Positions 1 to 10,194 of a stretch of 64,000 nt of DNA are shown here, in pieces. This stretch comes from Tricholomella constricta (lineage: Eukaryota; Basidiomycota; Agaricomycetes; Agaricales; Lyophyllaceae), in NCBI GenBank assembly GCA_013368375.1, contig JAACJP010000033.1:186001-250000 (forward strand), in the 5' to 3' direction. Made by a program: the position numbers and the translations under genes. Below the pieces are notes generated by a model, which was given only the letters and a program-made list of their open reading frames with translations, had not been told where the DNA came from and searched no databases. Every line of letters begins with the position of its first letter. Positions within the stretch are counted from its first letter, which is position 1.

Positions 1-2
1 AC

Positions 3-236
3 CCCGCTCACTCCTGCCCCTTCCCCAAGACCCCCGAATGGCTGGGACCCATTCCAGACAATGCCGACAGACATCGGAGGCGCCTAGAAGGCATGGCACA
101 GGGCTCCGGAACCGATGCTAGAGGCAGAGGCAGAGGCCGTGGCCGCGGTCGCGGCCGTGGCCGTGGCCGAGGGGGCAGCGGAAGAGGCTCCTCAAATGAC
201 GGAGAAGGGTGGACCCACGTCTCCCACTCCAAATAG
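3..236 (+). CDS. LINE-A ORF1 (gag-like), C-terminal 77 codons
   Basis: This is the 3' end of the retrotransposon's nucleic-acid-binding ORF1 protein. The reading frame open from base 3 begins with the last Cys of a zinc knuckle (Ala-His-Ser-Cys-Pro-Phe). That lines up with the CCHC knuckle and following Pro/Trp stretch of the intact ORF1 in LINE-B. A run of Arg-Gly dipeptides (RGG-like tail, about 120-175) follows, and a Ser/His-rich end stops at TAG 234-236. RGG tails and CCHC knuckles bind RNA, as expected for a LINE ribonucleoprotein. The start and most of the protein are outside the window. Confidence 0.8.
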   Translation, partial: PAHSCPFPKTPEWLGPIPDNADRHRRRLEGMAQGSGTDARGRGRGRGRGRGRGRGRGGSGRGSSNDGEGWTHVSHSK

Positions 237-687
237 ATGAGCACTAATGATACAACATCTGCTACGACGTAGTACGACATACATATGCACTGGGCACCAT
301 TATGCTGCCATTTCAATACACTCTGCGATCTTGACACACGTCTACCTCTCCGAACGAACGTAAGAGGCGAAAAGCAAAAATATTTGCTGCACCCGAGTCT
401 GGGCCTAACTTCTGGGGTTAGAAGAAGTCGTGAACTGTCCATGGAAACATGGTTCATGCAACGTTGGAAGATGAATTTACTGGTAAGCACAGGTAATCGG
501 AAGACGCGAAAACAAACCAAAGGCCGATAGGGTGGGGCCACGTCGGGGTCCCCGACTACCCTCTTGACATCATAGCTCTCCCTTACTGGACTATGACTAG
601 AGAGGGATCCACCCCCAATGAATACGGCCCAGCGAGCCTACTCGGGAATATAAGAAAGTATATTAACAAGCAACTAACACAGAAACT
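237..687 (+). other. LINE-A inter-ORF spacer
   Basis: This is 451 bp between the ORF1 stop and the ORF2 ATG, with no long open frame of its own in a plausible context. Just before the ORF2 start is a CAACTAACACAG string (671-682), which looks like a branch site plus 3' splice site. A possible donor, GTAAGC, lies at 483-488. If used, the intron would be 200 nt and would lie wholly in the leader of ORF2. In LINE-B a better-formed intron occupies the same place, directly before ORF2. I treat the LINE-A version as possible only. Confidence 0.5.
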
Positions 688-3600
688 ATGGAAGAACTAG
701 ATCGACTACCATCGAACTCAACATGCGGTACACGGATAAACGGCAACGGACTCCACGCTTCCGGAGGGGAGTGTAGCTCATCCGTCGGCAACCACCCCAA
801 TGAAGGAAGATCGAGGCTAGGAGGCGGACAAGCGGCTGGAGGCCAACCGGAGCCTGGGCAAACCCAGGCGTCTACTGGTGGCCCAGGCGATGAACGAAGG
901 TCCACCGCGCTCAGCAACGTCAATGCTATAGAGCACCCTGGTATCCATACCAGGAACGCAGTCGCGTACCACCTCAACGAGGAAACAACCACGGACGAGG
1001 GCGCGAGCCCCCCCACGCAGTCAGCGAACACCGAGCAGTCAGCCGGTACCCCTCAGTCAGAGGGGTCCGTTCCCACCCAAGACGGTGGATCGGAACTGGA
1101 GGAGAGGCCACAAGCCCCCACCAGCACACAGTCCCAGCGTCAAGCTGACAGTGTCAATGCCCCAAGGCAACAAATCCCAAACGGGAGAAAATCGAGACGA
1201 GGAAACCTCGGAATAGGAACCCTAAACATCAAAGGGGGAGGGTCGCTCTCAAGTAGAGGCAAATGGCTACATCTATGGCAAATAATGCGTGAGCAAGGCA
1301 TAGACGTTCTTACAGTCCAAGAGGCGCACCTAGATAATGCACGCAAGGACACAGTGCAACAAACTTGCGACGAATATGTACATATCATGCACAGCTGGAA
1401 TGGCGTAGACCCAAACTCAGACGGAATTGCCTTCGTCCTGAATAAAAGGACAACTAGATGGAAAGAAGCTAAAATGACCGAACTAATCCCTGGTCGGGCT
1501 GCATACCTACACATGCCCTGGCACGGCGAAAACGAAACAAAGATACTGGGGGTATACGCTCCAAACAGCCCCAACGAAAATGCAAATTTCTGGTCCACCC
1601 TCGAAACGGAGTGGCACAATGGACTCTACACAAAACCGGACATCATACTAGGGGACACAAATTTTGTAGAAGACTCACTAGATCGGATGCCAGGACGCAA
1701 TCCTCCCCCAGCCCCAGCTGAAGCACTAGGGAAACTCAAAACCCATTTTGGCCTTGTAGACGGCTGGAGACAAACGAACCCATCAACACGCAAGTTCACT
1801 TTTCGCACGGAAAGAGGGGACTCCCAATCCCGCCTGGACAGAATCTACATAAAAGAAGACCTAATGAGATACACACACCAATGGGAAATAGCGCGAACCG
1901 GCCTGAGCACCGACCACAAACTGGTGTCAGTCCGCCTTCTGAACCCCACAGCCCCCTACCTCGGCAAGGGTAGATACTCCATCTCAAACGCATTGCTGCA
2001 ACACAAGAAGCTATTCAACCAGATCCTTGAGCTAGGGGAAAAATTCCAGTCAAGAATGACTGAACTGCAGAACATACCGAGAGACCACGAGAACAACCCC
2101 CAACGCGAACATAAGAAGTTCAAGGAACAAGTAGTCAACGCAGTACGGACATACGCGAAGACCGCGATGCCCAAAATCAGAAAGAATATAGAAAATCTAG
2201 AGAAAAATATGCAGGACCTGCTAAATGATACCAGTATCAGCGATGAAGACAAAAGAACCTCCACTGCACTCATAGATGAACGGATTGCGCAACTTGAAAA
2301 AATCCGACACAACCGCGCAAGGGATAACCTGGCGACAAAGTGCCGCCTTGAGAACGAAACCAACTCAAAATTCTGGTACCAGCTGAATAAACCAAAGAAA
2401 GCGAGAGACACAATAGCCGCACTCACGAAACCGTCAACAAACCCCCCAGAGCTAGCCCGTAAATCCTCGGACATGGCGCACATAGCAAAATGCTACCACG
2501 AAAGCCTTCAGAAAGAAGGAATACCAGAAGGCGTAGACGAAGAAACAGAAACGAAAAATGTCTTACAACACCTAAACCAATCCCTGAATGAGCAGGACAG
2601 GAACAAACTAGCGCAAAGCATAAGCGAACAGGACGTACGCGAAGCAATACGTGACCTACCAAAAGGGAAATCACCCGGACTAGACGGCCTCACCCATGAA
2701 CTCTGGTCTACACTGCTGGATAGACACGACAGCAACCCTCCCGGCCATGAAAATGAAACTTTCGATGTGGTAGCGAACCTGACAAAGGTCTTCAATGACA
2801 TCGAGAAATACGGAGTAGAGGAAGGAACCGACTTCTCCAAAGGCTGGATGTGCCCCCTGTATAAGAAAAACGAAAGAACAGACATCAGCAACTACAGACC
2901 AATAACAATCCTCAACTCGGACTACAAAATTTTCACAAGAGCACTGACCTCGAAGCTCTCCGCCGTAGTGCCAGATCTGATCCATCGAGACCAAGCTGGA
3001 TTCATGAAAGGCCGCAAGATTGAAGATCAAACAGAGCTCATAAAAATGATCATAAGCAGATGTGAAGCGCAAGACGAGAATGGAGCCATCGTCTGCCTAG
3101 ACCAAGAGAAGGCCTATGATAAAATAAATCACAATTTCCTCTGGGAAAGCATGAAAAAATTCGGCCTACCAGACGAATTCATAACAACAGTCCAAAACCT
3201 CTATAAGGACGCGAAGACAGTAGTAATCCTAAACGGTGTCATCAGTGATGCCTACAAAGTAATCCGGGGTGTACGACAAGGCGACCCCCTGTCGTGCTTA
3301 CTTTTCAATTTGGCAATTGAATCGCTTGCTCAAATGCTCCGTGACTCGGACCTGGAAGGGTTTAGAATCAAAGATGAACGTGAACGTTTAATAGCAACCT
3401 TATTCGCCGACGATACCACGGTTTATATGTCGGAGAACGACGAGTTCTCTGAGCTACAAAAAATACTGGATAAGTGGTGCCAAGTTTCGGGAGCAAAGTT
3501 CAACGTACCGAAAACAACAGTCATCCCAGTGGGAAGCAAAGAATACAGGGAACAAGTCATCACAAACCGAAGACTCCATAGAAACACAGCAATAATACCA

Positions 3601-6033
3601 AGGGGAATACACATCGCCGAAGAAGGCGAACCGACCAGAGTGCTCGGAGCCTTTGTCGGTAACAATGTCGACGAGCTGAATGTATGGGCACCTGCAATGG
3701 AAAAGATCACAAGGGACCTTGAAATGTGGAATAAAGGGCATCCGACCCTAAAAGGTCGGACACTCATATCAAAATCGATAATCGGGGGCTACACACAATA
3801 CCTCACAAGAGTCCAAGGCATGCCAAAATCCATTGAAAGCCGCCTTGGGAAGATGAGTCGCGACTACATGTGGGATGGAGCAAAATCCTCACCAGTAAAC
3901 CAGGCCACACTAAATAGAGCGATGAAAGAAGGCGGGAGAAACTGTTTAAATGTAGCAGCCCGAAATGAAGCAATCGAACTCATGAAACTAAAATCATACC
4001 TCAACCTGAACGAAGACAGGCCACGATGGGCCAAAGTCGCTGACGAGCTGATGGGGAAAAATATATCCTCGCGTAGGTGTGTACGAGACGAAACATCCAT
4101 TGTAAACAGTTTCCTGCAAGACTATGATGTCAAGACAAGGGTAAACACGACCTTACCCCACTCACTGATAATGATGTTGAAAACCGCAGACAAGTACAAA
4201 GTCTGCCTAGCCCCGATAGCCCTGAGTAACGAATTGCAAGGGAAAATGCCAATCTGGTACCATATCGGTACCGACAAAAACAAAAAGATGATAAATAACG
4301 ATGCGTGGGCACGTTGCCATAGAAGCACTCACCGAATAACAACGGTTAAGGAAATGGAAGTCTTCGTAAATGAACGCCCTGGCCCCGGAGAACGAGCCCA
4401 CAAAGAACGGGTAAACTGTATATGCATATGCTGCAGAAACGCACGCACCCTCGGCTGCATGAACCCAGACAAATGTCGGAAAGCCGGAAGGAAAACCTTG
4501 AACACTTTGGGCCATAAATGGGACCCACGTATTGAACAGGACAATCCAACCACAGACGAGGAACAAGACGATGGCGCGGCCATCGACGATGGTAACAACG
4601 CACCTGTAACCTTCAACCCAGACTACCTTACCCATGGGAGTCTAAGAAACGCAATACGAGTGTTTGTAAATAAAGAGACACAAAGCGACGCACCAGCAGT
4701 GAGAAACCCTGGAGACATAGCAGACCACGAAGAACTGCACATCTACACAGACGGATCGTGCCAAGCAAACGGAGGCAGCAATGCCCGAGCAGGAAGTGGT
4801 ATATGGTATGGTGTGAACGATGACCGAAACCGCGCAATACGTATTCCCCTGGACATAGAACAATCCAATAACACAGGCGAGGCAATCGCTATCCTAGTCG
4901 CTGTCCAAACAGCACCCCCGAATGTCACCATACACATCCACAGCGACTCAAAAATAGTAATTGATGGACTCACAAAAAACCTAGTAGCCTGGGAAAACAA
5001 AGGCTGGATAGGAATAGCAAACAGTAATATTCTCAAAGCAATTGTAGCACGACTACGAGCAAGGAAAGGGAAGTGCAAGTTTACGAAAGTCAAAGGACAC
5101 AGCGGGGATCCCGGTAATGACGGGGCGGACACCCTAGCAAACCAAGGCGCTGAGAAAGACATCGAGCAGGCCGACGCCATTGACTTGACAATCCCAGAAG
5201 GCTTCGACCTATCAGGGGCAAAACTGGCTGAAATGACACAAGCCCTGTTGTACAAGGGCATAATGGAGCTTACAACAGTGGCCGATAGGAGAAATACCAC
5301 AATACTTCTCGATATGGTCAGACACACGATTAATGATAATATAGGCGACTCACCCTCCGACGCCCGCATATGGAAATCCCTACAAGATAAGGACATCTCA
5401 AATAACATAAGTGCATTCATGTGGCGAACAATGCATGACTCGTACCGAGTCGGCGAGAAATGGTCCCATATCCCGAACTATGAACACAGAGCGAAATGTC
5501 AAACGTGCAACGCGACAGAAACCATGGAACATATACTCACGGAATGTCCTGACTCAGGCCAAAGCACGATATGGCTCCTCGCCCAAAACCTCTGGGCGAA
5601 GAAAGGTCTCCCATGGTACGAACCAACCGTGGGTGCGCAACTTGGATGCGCACTAGCAGTCCACAAGAACGCTGAAGGAAAACGCCTCACGGGGGCAACT
5701 CGCCTGTACAAAATTCTGATGACAGAGTCAACACACCTGATCTGGAAGATCAGGTGCGAATGGCGCATCGGGAGAGAAGCAGACCCAGAAAAGAAACATA
5801 CCACTGTCGAAATCGAGAACCGCTGGTACGAAGCAATAAACCGACGTCTGAAATTTGATTGTCTGATGACAGACAACGTGAGATATGGTCGAAAGGCCAT
5901 ACGATCCTCCCTAGTGAAACAAACATGGGAAGGTACACTAAATGACGAGCCAAACTTACCTGAAAAATGGTATAGGACAACCGGGGTTTTAGTGGGTAGG
6001 GGGGCTGTGCGTCCGAGAGGACGCAATCGCTAG
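688..6033 (+). CDS. LINE-A ORF2: endonuclease / reverse transcriptase / RNase H polyprotein (1,781 aa)
   Basis: This protein nicks target DNA and reverse-transcribes the element RNA. The APE-type endonuclease starts near residue 174 (LNIKGG with catalytic Asn; QEAH; GDTNF; TDHK). The reverse transcriptase covers about residues 650-960: GLDG, NYRPI, QAGF, an Asp in LDQEKAYDK, RQGDPLS, and the catalytic FADD at about 905-908. RNase H starts at about residue 1350, with TDGS, a Glu in NNTGEA, an Asp in HSDSK and GHSG followed by a final Asp. Near 1606 is a C-x2-C...H...C motif (CQTC/HILTEC) common in this clade. All catalytic residues are visible and the frame is unbroken. An in-frame TAA lies a few codons upstream of ATG 688, so this start is well set in genomic DNA. 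Confidence 0.96.
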   Translation: MEELDRLPSNSTCGTRINGNGLHASGGECSSSVGNHPNEGRSRLGGGQAAGGQPEPGQTQASTGGPGDERRSTALSNVNAIEHPGIHTRNAVAYHLNEETTTDEGASPPTQSANTEQSAGTPQSEGSVPTQDGGSELEERPQAPTSTQSQRQADSVNAPRQQIPNGRKSRRGNLGIGTLNIKGGGSLSSRGKWLHLWQIMREQGIDVLTVQEAHLDNARKDTVQQTCDEYVHIMHSWNGVDPNSDGIAFVLNKRTTRWKEAKMTELIPGRAAYLHMPWHGENETKILGVYAPNSPNENANFWSTLETEWHNGLYTKPDIILGDTNFVEDSLDRMPGRNPPPAPAEALGKLKTHFGLVDGWRQTNPSTRKFTFRTERGDSQSRLDRIYIKEDLMRYTHQWEIARTGLSTDHKLVSVRLLNPTAPYLGKGRYSISNALLQHKKLFNQILELGEKFQSRMTELQNIPRDHENNPQREHKKFKEQVVNAVRTYAKTAMPKIRKNIENLEKNMQDLLNDTSISDEDKRTSTALIDERIAQLEKIRHNRARDNLATKCRLENETNSKFWYQLNKPKKARDTIAALTKPSTNPPELARKSSDMAHIAKCYHESLQKEGIPEGVDEETETKNVLQHLNQSLNEQDRNKLAQSISEQDVREAIRDLPKGKSPGLDGLTHELWSTLLDRHDSNPPGHENETFDVVANLTKVFNDIEKYGVEEGTDFSKGWMCPLYKKNERTDISNYRPITILNSDYKIFTRALTSKLSAVVPDLIHRDQAGFMKGRKIEDQTELIKMIISRCEAQDENGAIVCLDQEKAYDKINHNFLWESMKKFGLPDEFITTVQNLYKDAKTVVILNGVISDAYKVIRGVRQGDPLSCLLFNLAIESLAQMLRDSDLEGFRIKDERERLIATLFADDTTVYMSENDEFSELQKILDKWCQVSGAKFNVPKTTVIPVGSKEYREQVITNRRLHRNTAIIPRGIHIAEEGEPTRVLGAFVGNNVDELNVWAPAMEKITRDLEMWNKGHPTLKGRTLISKSIIGGYTQYLTRVQGMPKSIESRLGKMSRDYMWDGAKSSPVNQATLNRAMKEGGRNCLNVAARNEAIELMKLKSYLNLNEDRPRWAKVADELMGKNISSRRCVRDETSIVNSFLQDYDVKTRVNTTLPHSLIMMLKTADKYKVCLAPIALSNELQGKMPIWYHIGTDKNKKMINNDAWARCHRSTHRITTVKEMEVFVNERPGPGERAHKERVNCICICCRNARTLGCMNPDKCRKAGRKTLNTLGHKWDPRIEQDNPTTDEEQDDGAAIDDGNNAPVTFNPDYLTHGSLRNAIRVFVNKETQSDAPAVRNPGDIADHEELHIYTDGSCQANGGSNARAGSGIWYGVNDDRNRAIRIPLDIEQSNNTGEAIAILVAVQTAPPNVTIHIHSDSKIVIDGLTKNLVAWENKGWIGIANSNILKAIVARLRARKGKCKFTKVKGHSGDPGNDGADTLANQGAEKDIEQADAIDLTIPEGFDLSGAKLAEMTQALLYKGIMELTTVADRRNTTILLDMVRHTINDNIGDSPSDARIWKSLQDKDISNNISAFMWRTMHDSYRVGEKWSHIPNYEHRAKCQTCNATETMEHILTECPDSGQSTIWLLAQNLWAKKGLPWYEPTVGAQLGCALAVHKNAEGKRLTGATRLYKILMTESTHLIWKIRCEWRIGREADPEKKHTTVEIENRWYEAINRRLKFDCLMTDNVRYGRKAIRSSLVKQTWEGTLNDEPNLPEKWYRTTGVLVGRGAVRPRGRNR

Positions 6034-6279
6034 CGGCCATGGCAATGACGAAACTTAACTGATGAGTTGCCATGTCCGTAAACGATAACAGCCGCCGATT
6101 CCCACACTGTCTGCAGAGTAAAATCTGCATTCGTGTATAACTACATTTCCTCGGAGTGGATACTTTATTCTAAATTACGGAGCGAAACTCTCCGTCGACC
6201 CAAAGCGGGGCGGCGAGGCTGACTTTGTGAGTTGTCGCCGCCCATTAAACGCACCACTAAAAAAAAAAAAAAAAAAAAA
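6034..6279 (+). other. LINE-A 3' UTR with two hairpins and poly(A) tail
   Basis: This is the untranslated tail of LINE-A. One small inverted repeat (ACGGAG / CTCCGT) lies near 6177-6195. A second, with perfect 9-bp arms, is GGGCGGCGA at 6208-6216 and TCGCCGCCC at 6235-6243. The last bases before the tail read AAACGCACCACT, and an A21 run spans 6259-6279. LINE reverse transcriptases often recognise 3' RNA structure. LINE-B ends with AAACGCTACACC before its own A tail and also has a hairpin just upstream, so the layout is shared. Confidence 0.8.
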
Positions 6280-6682
6280 GAATGGTGCTATATGGTCATA
6301 TGCTAGGAAAACGCATTATAACCAGTGGCAGACGTACACGCGATGACATTGTGTGGCCATGCTATTGTCGCGTGCTTCAGCGCAGCTTGGGCCTTCTTTC
6401 GTGGCAAGCTCCGGAAAAACTCTCCTGGCCATGGCCAGCATCGCTTTGATCGACATTATCTCGCCAGTCCCACTGTCCGCTCGATTGAGCCTGGCCAAAG
6501 TCAAAGCGCACATACCTTATATGGCCAGTGTTCGGCCATCCATCGTCAAAGCTCAACAATGGCGTACCGCCTGGCCATCCTTGCGACGTATAAAGGCTGG
6601 TTGAACGCCCGGAATGAATTCATAGCGCCGCCTCTCATCGCACCTTTAAACCTTTCCACTCGAGTATCTTTGCATCATAAAA
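6280..6682 (+). promoter_or_regulatory. Putative promoter of the 6683 gene, next to the LINE-A insertion
   Basis: This is 403 bp between the LINE-A tail and the next start codon. A TATAAA box lies at 6589-6594, 89 bp upstream of the ATG. The palindrome TGGCCA recurs about six times between 6350 and 6580, far above chance for a 6-mer, so it may be a factor-binding site cluster. If the gene starts at 6683, LINE-A sits only about 0.4 kb upstream and may supply or disturb its upstream control region. Confidence 0.45.
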
Positions 6683-7599
6683 ATGCCTTTCCGTATCGAA
6701 GCATTGGATGCGCAGCGTTTTTACCCGTCCACGAGATCTGTAAGTTTTTGTCGGTCTGCTTCATTGCGTTTATATTCTGACTTGTCGCCACCTAGTTGCG
6801 CTCCACCTCCCCTAGCTTGGTGACCCAAGCTACACTAGGTCACGATGAGGTCGTTCGGCCCGGGCCAGCACCAGTCTCAATATTGGACTTCGGCATATCT
6901 ATCTCGGATTCTCCGACTGCCTCCTTCACCGACACAGACTCCGCTTCCAGCGTCGAAGGGAACTTGAGCGACCTCACATCGAATCCATTACTTTTTCACG
7001 GATCAAATTCTTCCATCTACCTCGACTTGGATGCTCAACGCTATGACGTCTCAAAAAGCCGAGTATGTACTTTCCAGGCTGTTGACATAATATTTTCGCT
7101 GACGTTTTGAATTTAGCACCGTCGTAATTTATTTTCGGTCGACAGTGGCATTTTCCAAGCCAGGACAGAATCCAGCTCTGACCTCGAGGCTGATTCGAGC
7201 TCGAGCACCATCGACGACGTTTCTGACACGTCTTCCACTCAATCTCTGGTCCCCGTGTCTCTCGAATACGGCACCGCAATCCACGAATCCAATAGTGTGG
7301 AGGCAGTTACCCATGATCAGGAAAATAGCACGACCTGCACCATCATCCGGCAGGCCCACCGCTCTTCCATTTTCGGAGCCTTGAACTGCTTCGGCAGTGC
7401 GAGCGCCTTCGAGGACGATGTCCACCATATCCAGGTGCAGAAGGCCAAAGAACGCACTGGGAAGGCTGACTTGCGCGTCTTCGTAACCGAAACTAGGGAG
7501 ACCTTCAGGGAAGAGTCCTGGAGAGGCGCGGTCCAGGAGATCCTTTACTGTGGCACTGAGCAGAATCAGGTCGCTTCAGTCGCTTCTCGTGGAGAATGA
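6683..7599 (+). CDS. Unknown Ser/Thr-rich protein, 3 exons, 268 aa
   Basis: I do not recognise the family. Exons 6683-6739, 6796-7062 and 7117-7599 join in frame; introns are 56 and 54 bp with GTAAGT/CTAG and GTATGT/TTAG ends. The product starts MPFRIEALD and has a long Ser/Thr/Asp-rich middle, which is probably disordered. It ends with a more mixed, helix-prone stretch (about residues 200-268) containing Phe-Arg-Glu-Glu-Ser-Trp. There is no signal peptide, membrane segment or known motif. The clean splice phase across three exons supports a real gene. A TATA box upstream fits the chosen start. It could be a small regulatory or lineage-specific protein. Confidence 0.65.
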
Positions 7600-8099
7600 G
7601 TTGCTGGAGCCAACCCCATAATCAGAACGTCCACAACTCATTATCATTACCATGTTATCATCGTCAGCTATAAATAACACTGTACTCTATCATATTCTCT
7701 TATATGACATTTACTTTCAATATATAAACACAGGGTCGCAACGTATTTCGGACCCGTAAAAGAGACTCGGGCGGAGTTTCGCGTACGCGCATTGGGAGTT
7801 TCATCATCATGCGCGCAACTTAAAAATCGCGGGACGAATTCCGTGTCACGAGAGAGTGCAGCCGCTCCATTGCTGTCCCCTTTCGATTTAGACTAGCAAC
7901 AGAAATGCAGGGGGCAATGAATCGGGACGAACTGCGGTAACTATGCACTCCCGGAATCTCTCGTCGTTTCCGAAGGCTGTGATGGCGCATCAGCCGGACC
8001 TTGAAGTCCGCTGCTCAGAACTCAGTACTCAGTGCTCACACTCCAGGCTCTAAGGGCCCCTGAATTGCCAACTAAAACGCGGGTAACAGCGCATCATTA
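7600..8099. other. Intergenic, no gene seen
   Basis: About 500 bp between convergent gene ends. It holds AT-rich 3'-flank sequence (7660-7730) and mixed sequence, with no supported ORF or RNA gene. Confidence 0.5.
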
Positions 8100-9708
8100 T
8101 CAGGGGACATCGTCGACATCCATATCCCGTACAGCACGGTCCGATGTAGAGGCTCCACTTGCGGTACCCCCATATCCGCCTATGTACATGTCCATGTGCG
8201 CACGGACGAGCTGGCCCACCTGTGTCTCATCTACGGGCCGTACTTTCATATGGGCGCGCTATATGGGAAGGAGTTAGCCAGAGTGTGGTTACGTGACACA
8301 GGACGGAAGGAGCATACCAAAGCATAGCCAACGCCTCTGGATATCCACCCAAAGAGCTCTCTAAATTCCGGATGGGATTTATCGATAGTGGTATTTGTAG
8401 GGTCTTTGGCTTTGTACAGGTGGTCAAGGGTGCACCGCTTGATGGCCTTGAGAAGTCTATGTCAGAGGATTGAATGCACATGACGGAACATGGGTACCGC
8501 ACGTCTTTATTGGCCCTTTCCATTTCGACTACACCTCCCACCTGGTCTCCATCCTCATCCATGGCCCGCTTCCGCTTTCCCTTACTACCCGACTGTGGCG
8601 GCGGCCGTTCGTCCATCTCCGTACTTCCAAACACATCTCTTTCCCTCTCTACCTGCTTTCCTTTCCCTTTACCACCGGACTTGCCACGCAGAGGGATGTC
8701 GGGGATCTTGAATAGTCCAGATTTTGTTCCAGCGGTCTTCGCGTCTCCAAGTCGTACGCCACTGCCCAGGTCCGCGACTACGGACCCGCTTACGTTGACC
8801 AGTTTCTTCTTCTTTGCAGGGATATTCGAAACACTGGCCACCCTCTTCAGCTGTCGACCAGAAGCGAGCGGCCCGATACTCCCCATGTGTTTAAGCTCTC
8901 GCCTCGCCCCATCTTTCCCCCTTACTTCAACACCATAGGATACGGGTGGCTTTCGTGGGGTTGGGTCGTCAGGCCTTGGAAGGCGAAGTGATGAACCTTG
9001 CGTCGGGAGGGGGCGGGGCGTCAGTCTCACAACGATCAGATCCAAGGTCCTGCCGTCGTCGTCATTGTGAGGCGACCCGCCTTTCGGACGAGCGAAGATC
9101 ACGACCTGCGTGGTCTCTGGCCCATCTGATATTGATAATCGTGACGATCATGGGATATGGTGCGGAAAGAAAGTCGTTGACCTACCACTATCTCCCAGAG
9201 CAACCTTGATACCGACATCCGACATATATGGTGATGTTGATGTTGAGGATCTGGATGTCGATGCGAACGGCGTCAAGCAGAAGATGTTCTCAAAGTAGAT
9301 CCTTGTCAGCGTCGCCCGGGGGTGAATATCCCTTTGAACAGGTATGATATCAGTTTCTATGACCATGAGAGACACCTGAGAAATGCCATGCACGCACATT
9401 TCGATCTCGCCACTTTCGTCCCACCACACGTTCCCGTCATGCAACTTGATGACACCCATGAAACGCAAGCTTGGCCTCCCACGCATGCTCTCTAAAGCAA
9501 GTGCAAGCGGGTTCTGTAGTAGTTGATTGTTCTTCGAAGGGGAGTCGAGACGCGCCGTGAATGTCAGGCCATCGAGGAGGAGGTGAGAGTCCGGCAGTGA
9601 GAGTGCGCCACGGTAGAGAAGACGATGAGCAGTTAGGAGAGTATCGGCTGGCCGAGGGGGGTTAAGTTTGTTATTGAGAATGAAGGGACTGCAGCAATAG
9701 CCATTCAA
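8100..9708 (-). CDS. Possible Sld7-like DNA replication regulator (5' end unresolved)
   Basis: On the - strand, four exons can be joined in phase: about 9708-9186, 9125 to about 8498, 8456-8318 and 8258-8100. The donor of the second intron is uncertain (GTACCC gives the only in-phase join). The N-terminal part reads LLYRGALSLPDSHLLLDG. A basic, disordered middle follows with probable nuclear localisation runs (AKKKK, KGKRKR). The C-terminal helical block contains DHLYKA, HPEFRELFGW and RGVGYALR. This block resembles the conserved C-terminal domain of Sld7, which works with Sld3 in replication initiation; I infer this from pattern only. No in-frame ATG was found at the 5' end, so a short upstream exon is probably missing. 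The gene model is solid in its last two exons; the name is tentative. Confidence 0.5.
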
Positions 9709-10194
9709 ACGCGAAAACGTTCATCATAGAGCCGTCACAACCAAGACGCGTTGTTGGTGGCTGTTGAAATCAAGGGCTACTCGTGAAGCCGGGCTCCGGC
9801 AAGATCCCGCTCATCTCCCAACACTCATGTCGGGTCTCTTGGTATTTATCACCGACATCAACATCCAGCCAGATTGGTAGAGTAGGCATGACCTGCATAA
9901 TAGCATTGACATTCTATTGATGACCTGAACAGCTGTGAGATCAGTTCTACACAAGTACATGCTCATCACTCAGGCTCTGGTTTACCATACTACTGGTCGA
10001 GATGTAACGCCCAACGCAAATTTTCGTATCTTTCTTCTCTGCAGTTGCTGTGTAGACATTTCGAAGATGATCATGGACGCACCCACCATCCATCAGGATC
10101 TTGCTCTTGTTCTCTGCGGAAATAACGTGAGGCATCGTCTCCACCAACCATTATCGAAGCCTCAGGACGCATCGACGTTTGGCGCTGTGGAAAC
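9709..10194. other. Intergenic or 5' flank, unresolved
   Basis: About 490 bp between the possible Sld7 gene and the EthD-like remnant. It may hold the missing first exon of the - strand gene (there is a short ATG-started run near 9810). On the + strand it may hold decayed upstream sequence of the remnant. Nothing here can be supported as coding. Confidence 0.4.

Larger units (their letters stand above)
1..6279 (+). mobile_element. LINE-A: Tad1-like non-LTR retrotransposon, 5'-truncated by the window edge
   Basis: This is a non-LTR (LINE) retrotransposon on the + strand. The window opens inside the last part of ORF1. A 451-bp inter-ORF spacer follows, then a complete ORF2 (endonuclease, reverse transcriptase, RNase H, C-terminal Cys/His motif), a 3' UTR with two hairpins, and a 21-nt A run at 6259-6279. 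ORF2 has no internal stop, so this copy could be functional. An RNase H domain after the RT, with an APE-type endonuclease in front, is typical of the fungal Tad1 clade. The 5' end and therefore the target-site duplication lie outside the window. It is related to LINE-B at 35,753-44,418 but clearly diverged, so the two are separate families. Confidence 0.93.

Noticed and set aside
120..175. GC-rich hexamer-like repeat that looks like a satellite
   Set aside because: In frame it encodes the Arg-Gly tail of LINE-A ORF1, so it is coding simple sequence.
6280..6310. Target-site duplication of LINE-A
   Set aside because: The 5' end of the element is outside the window, so no comparison is possible.
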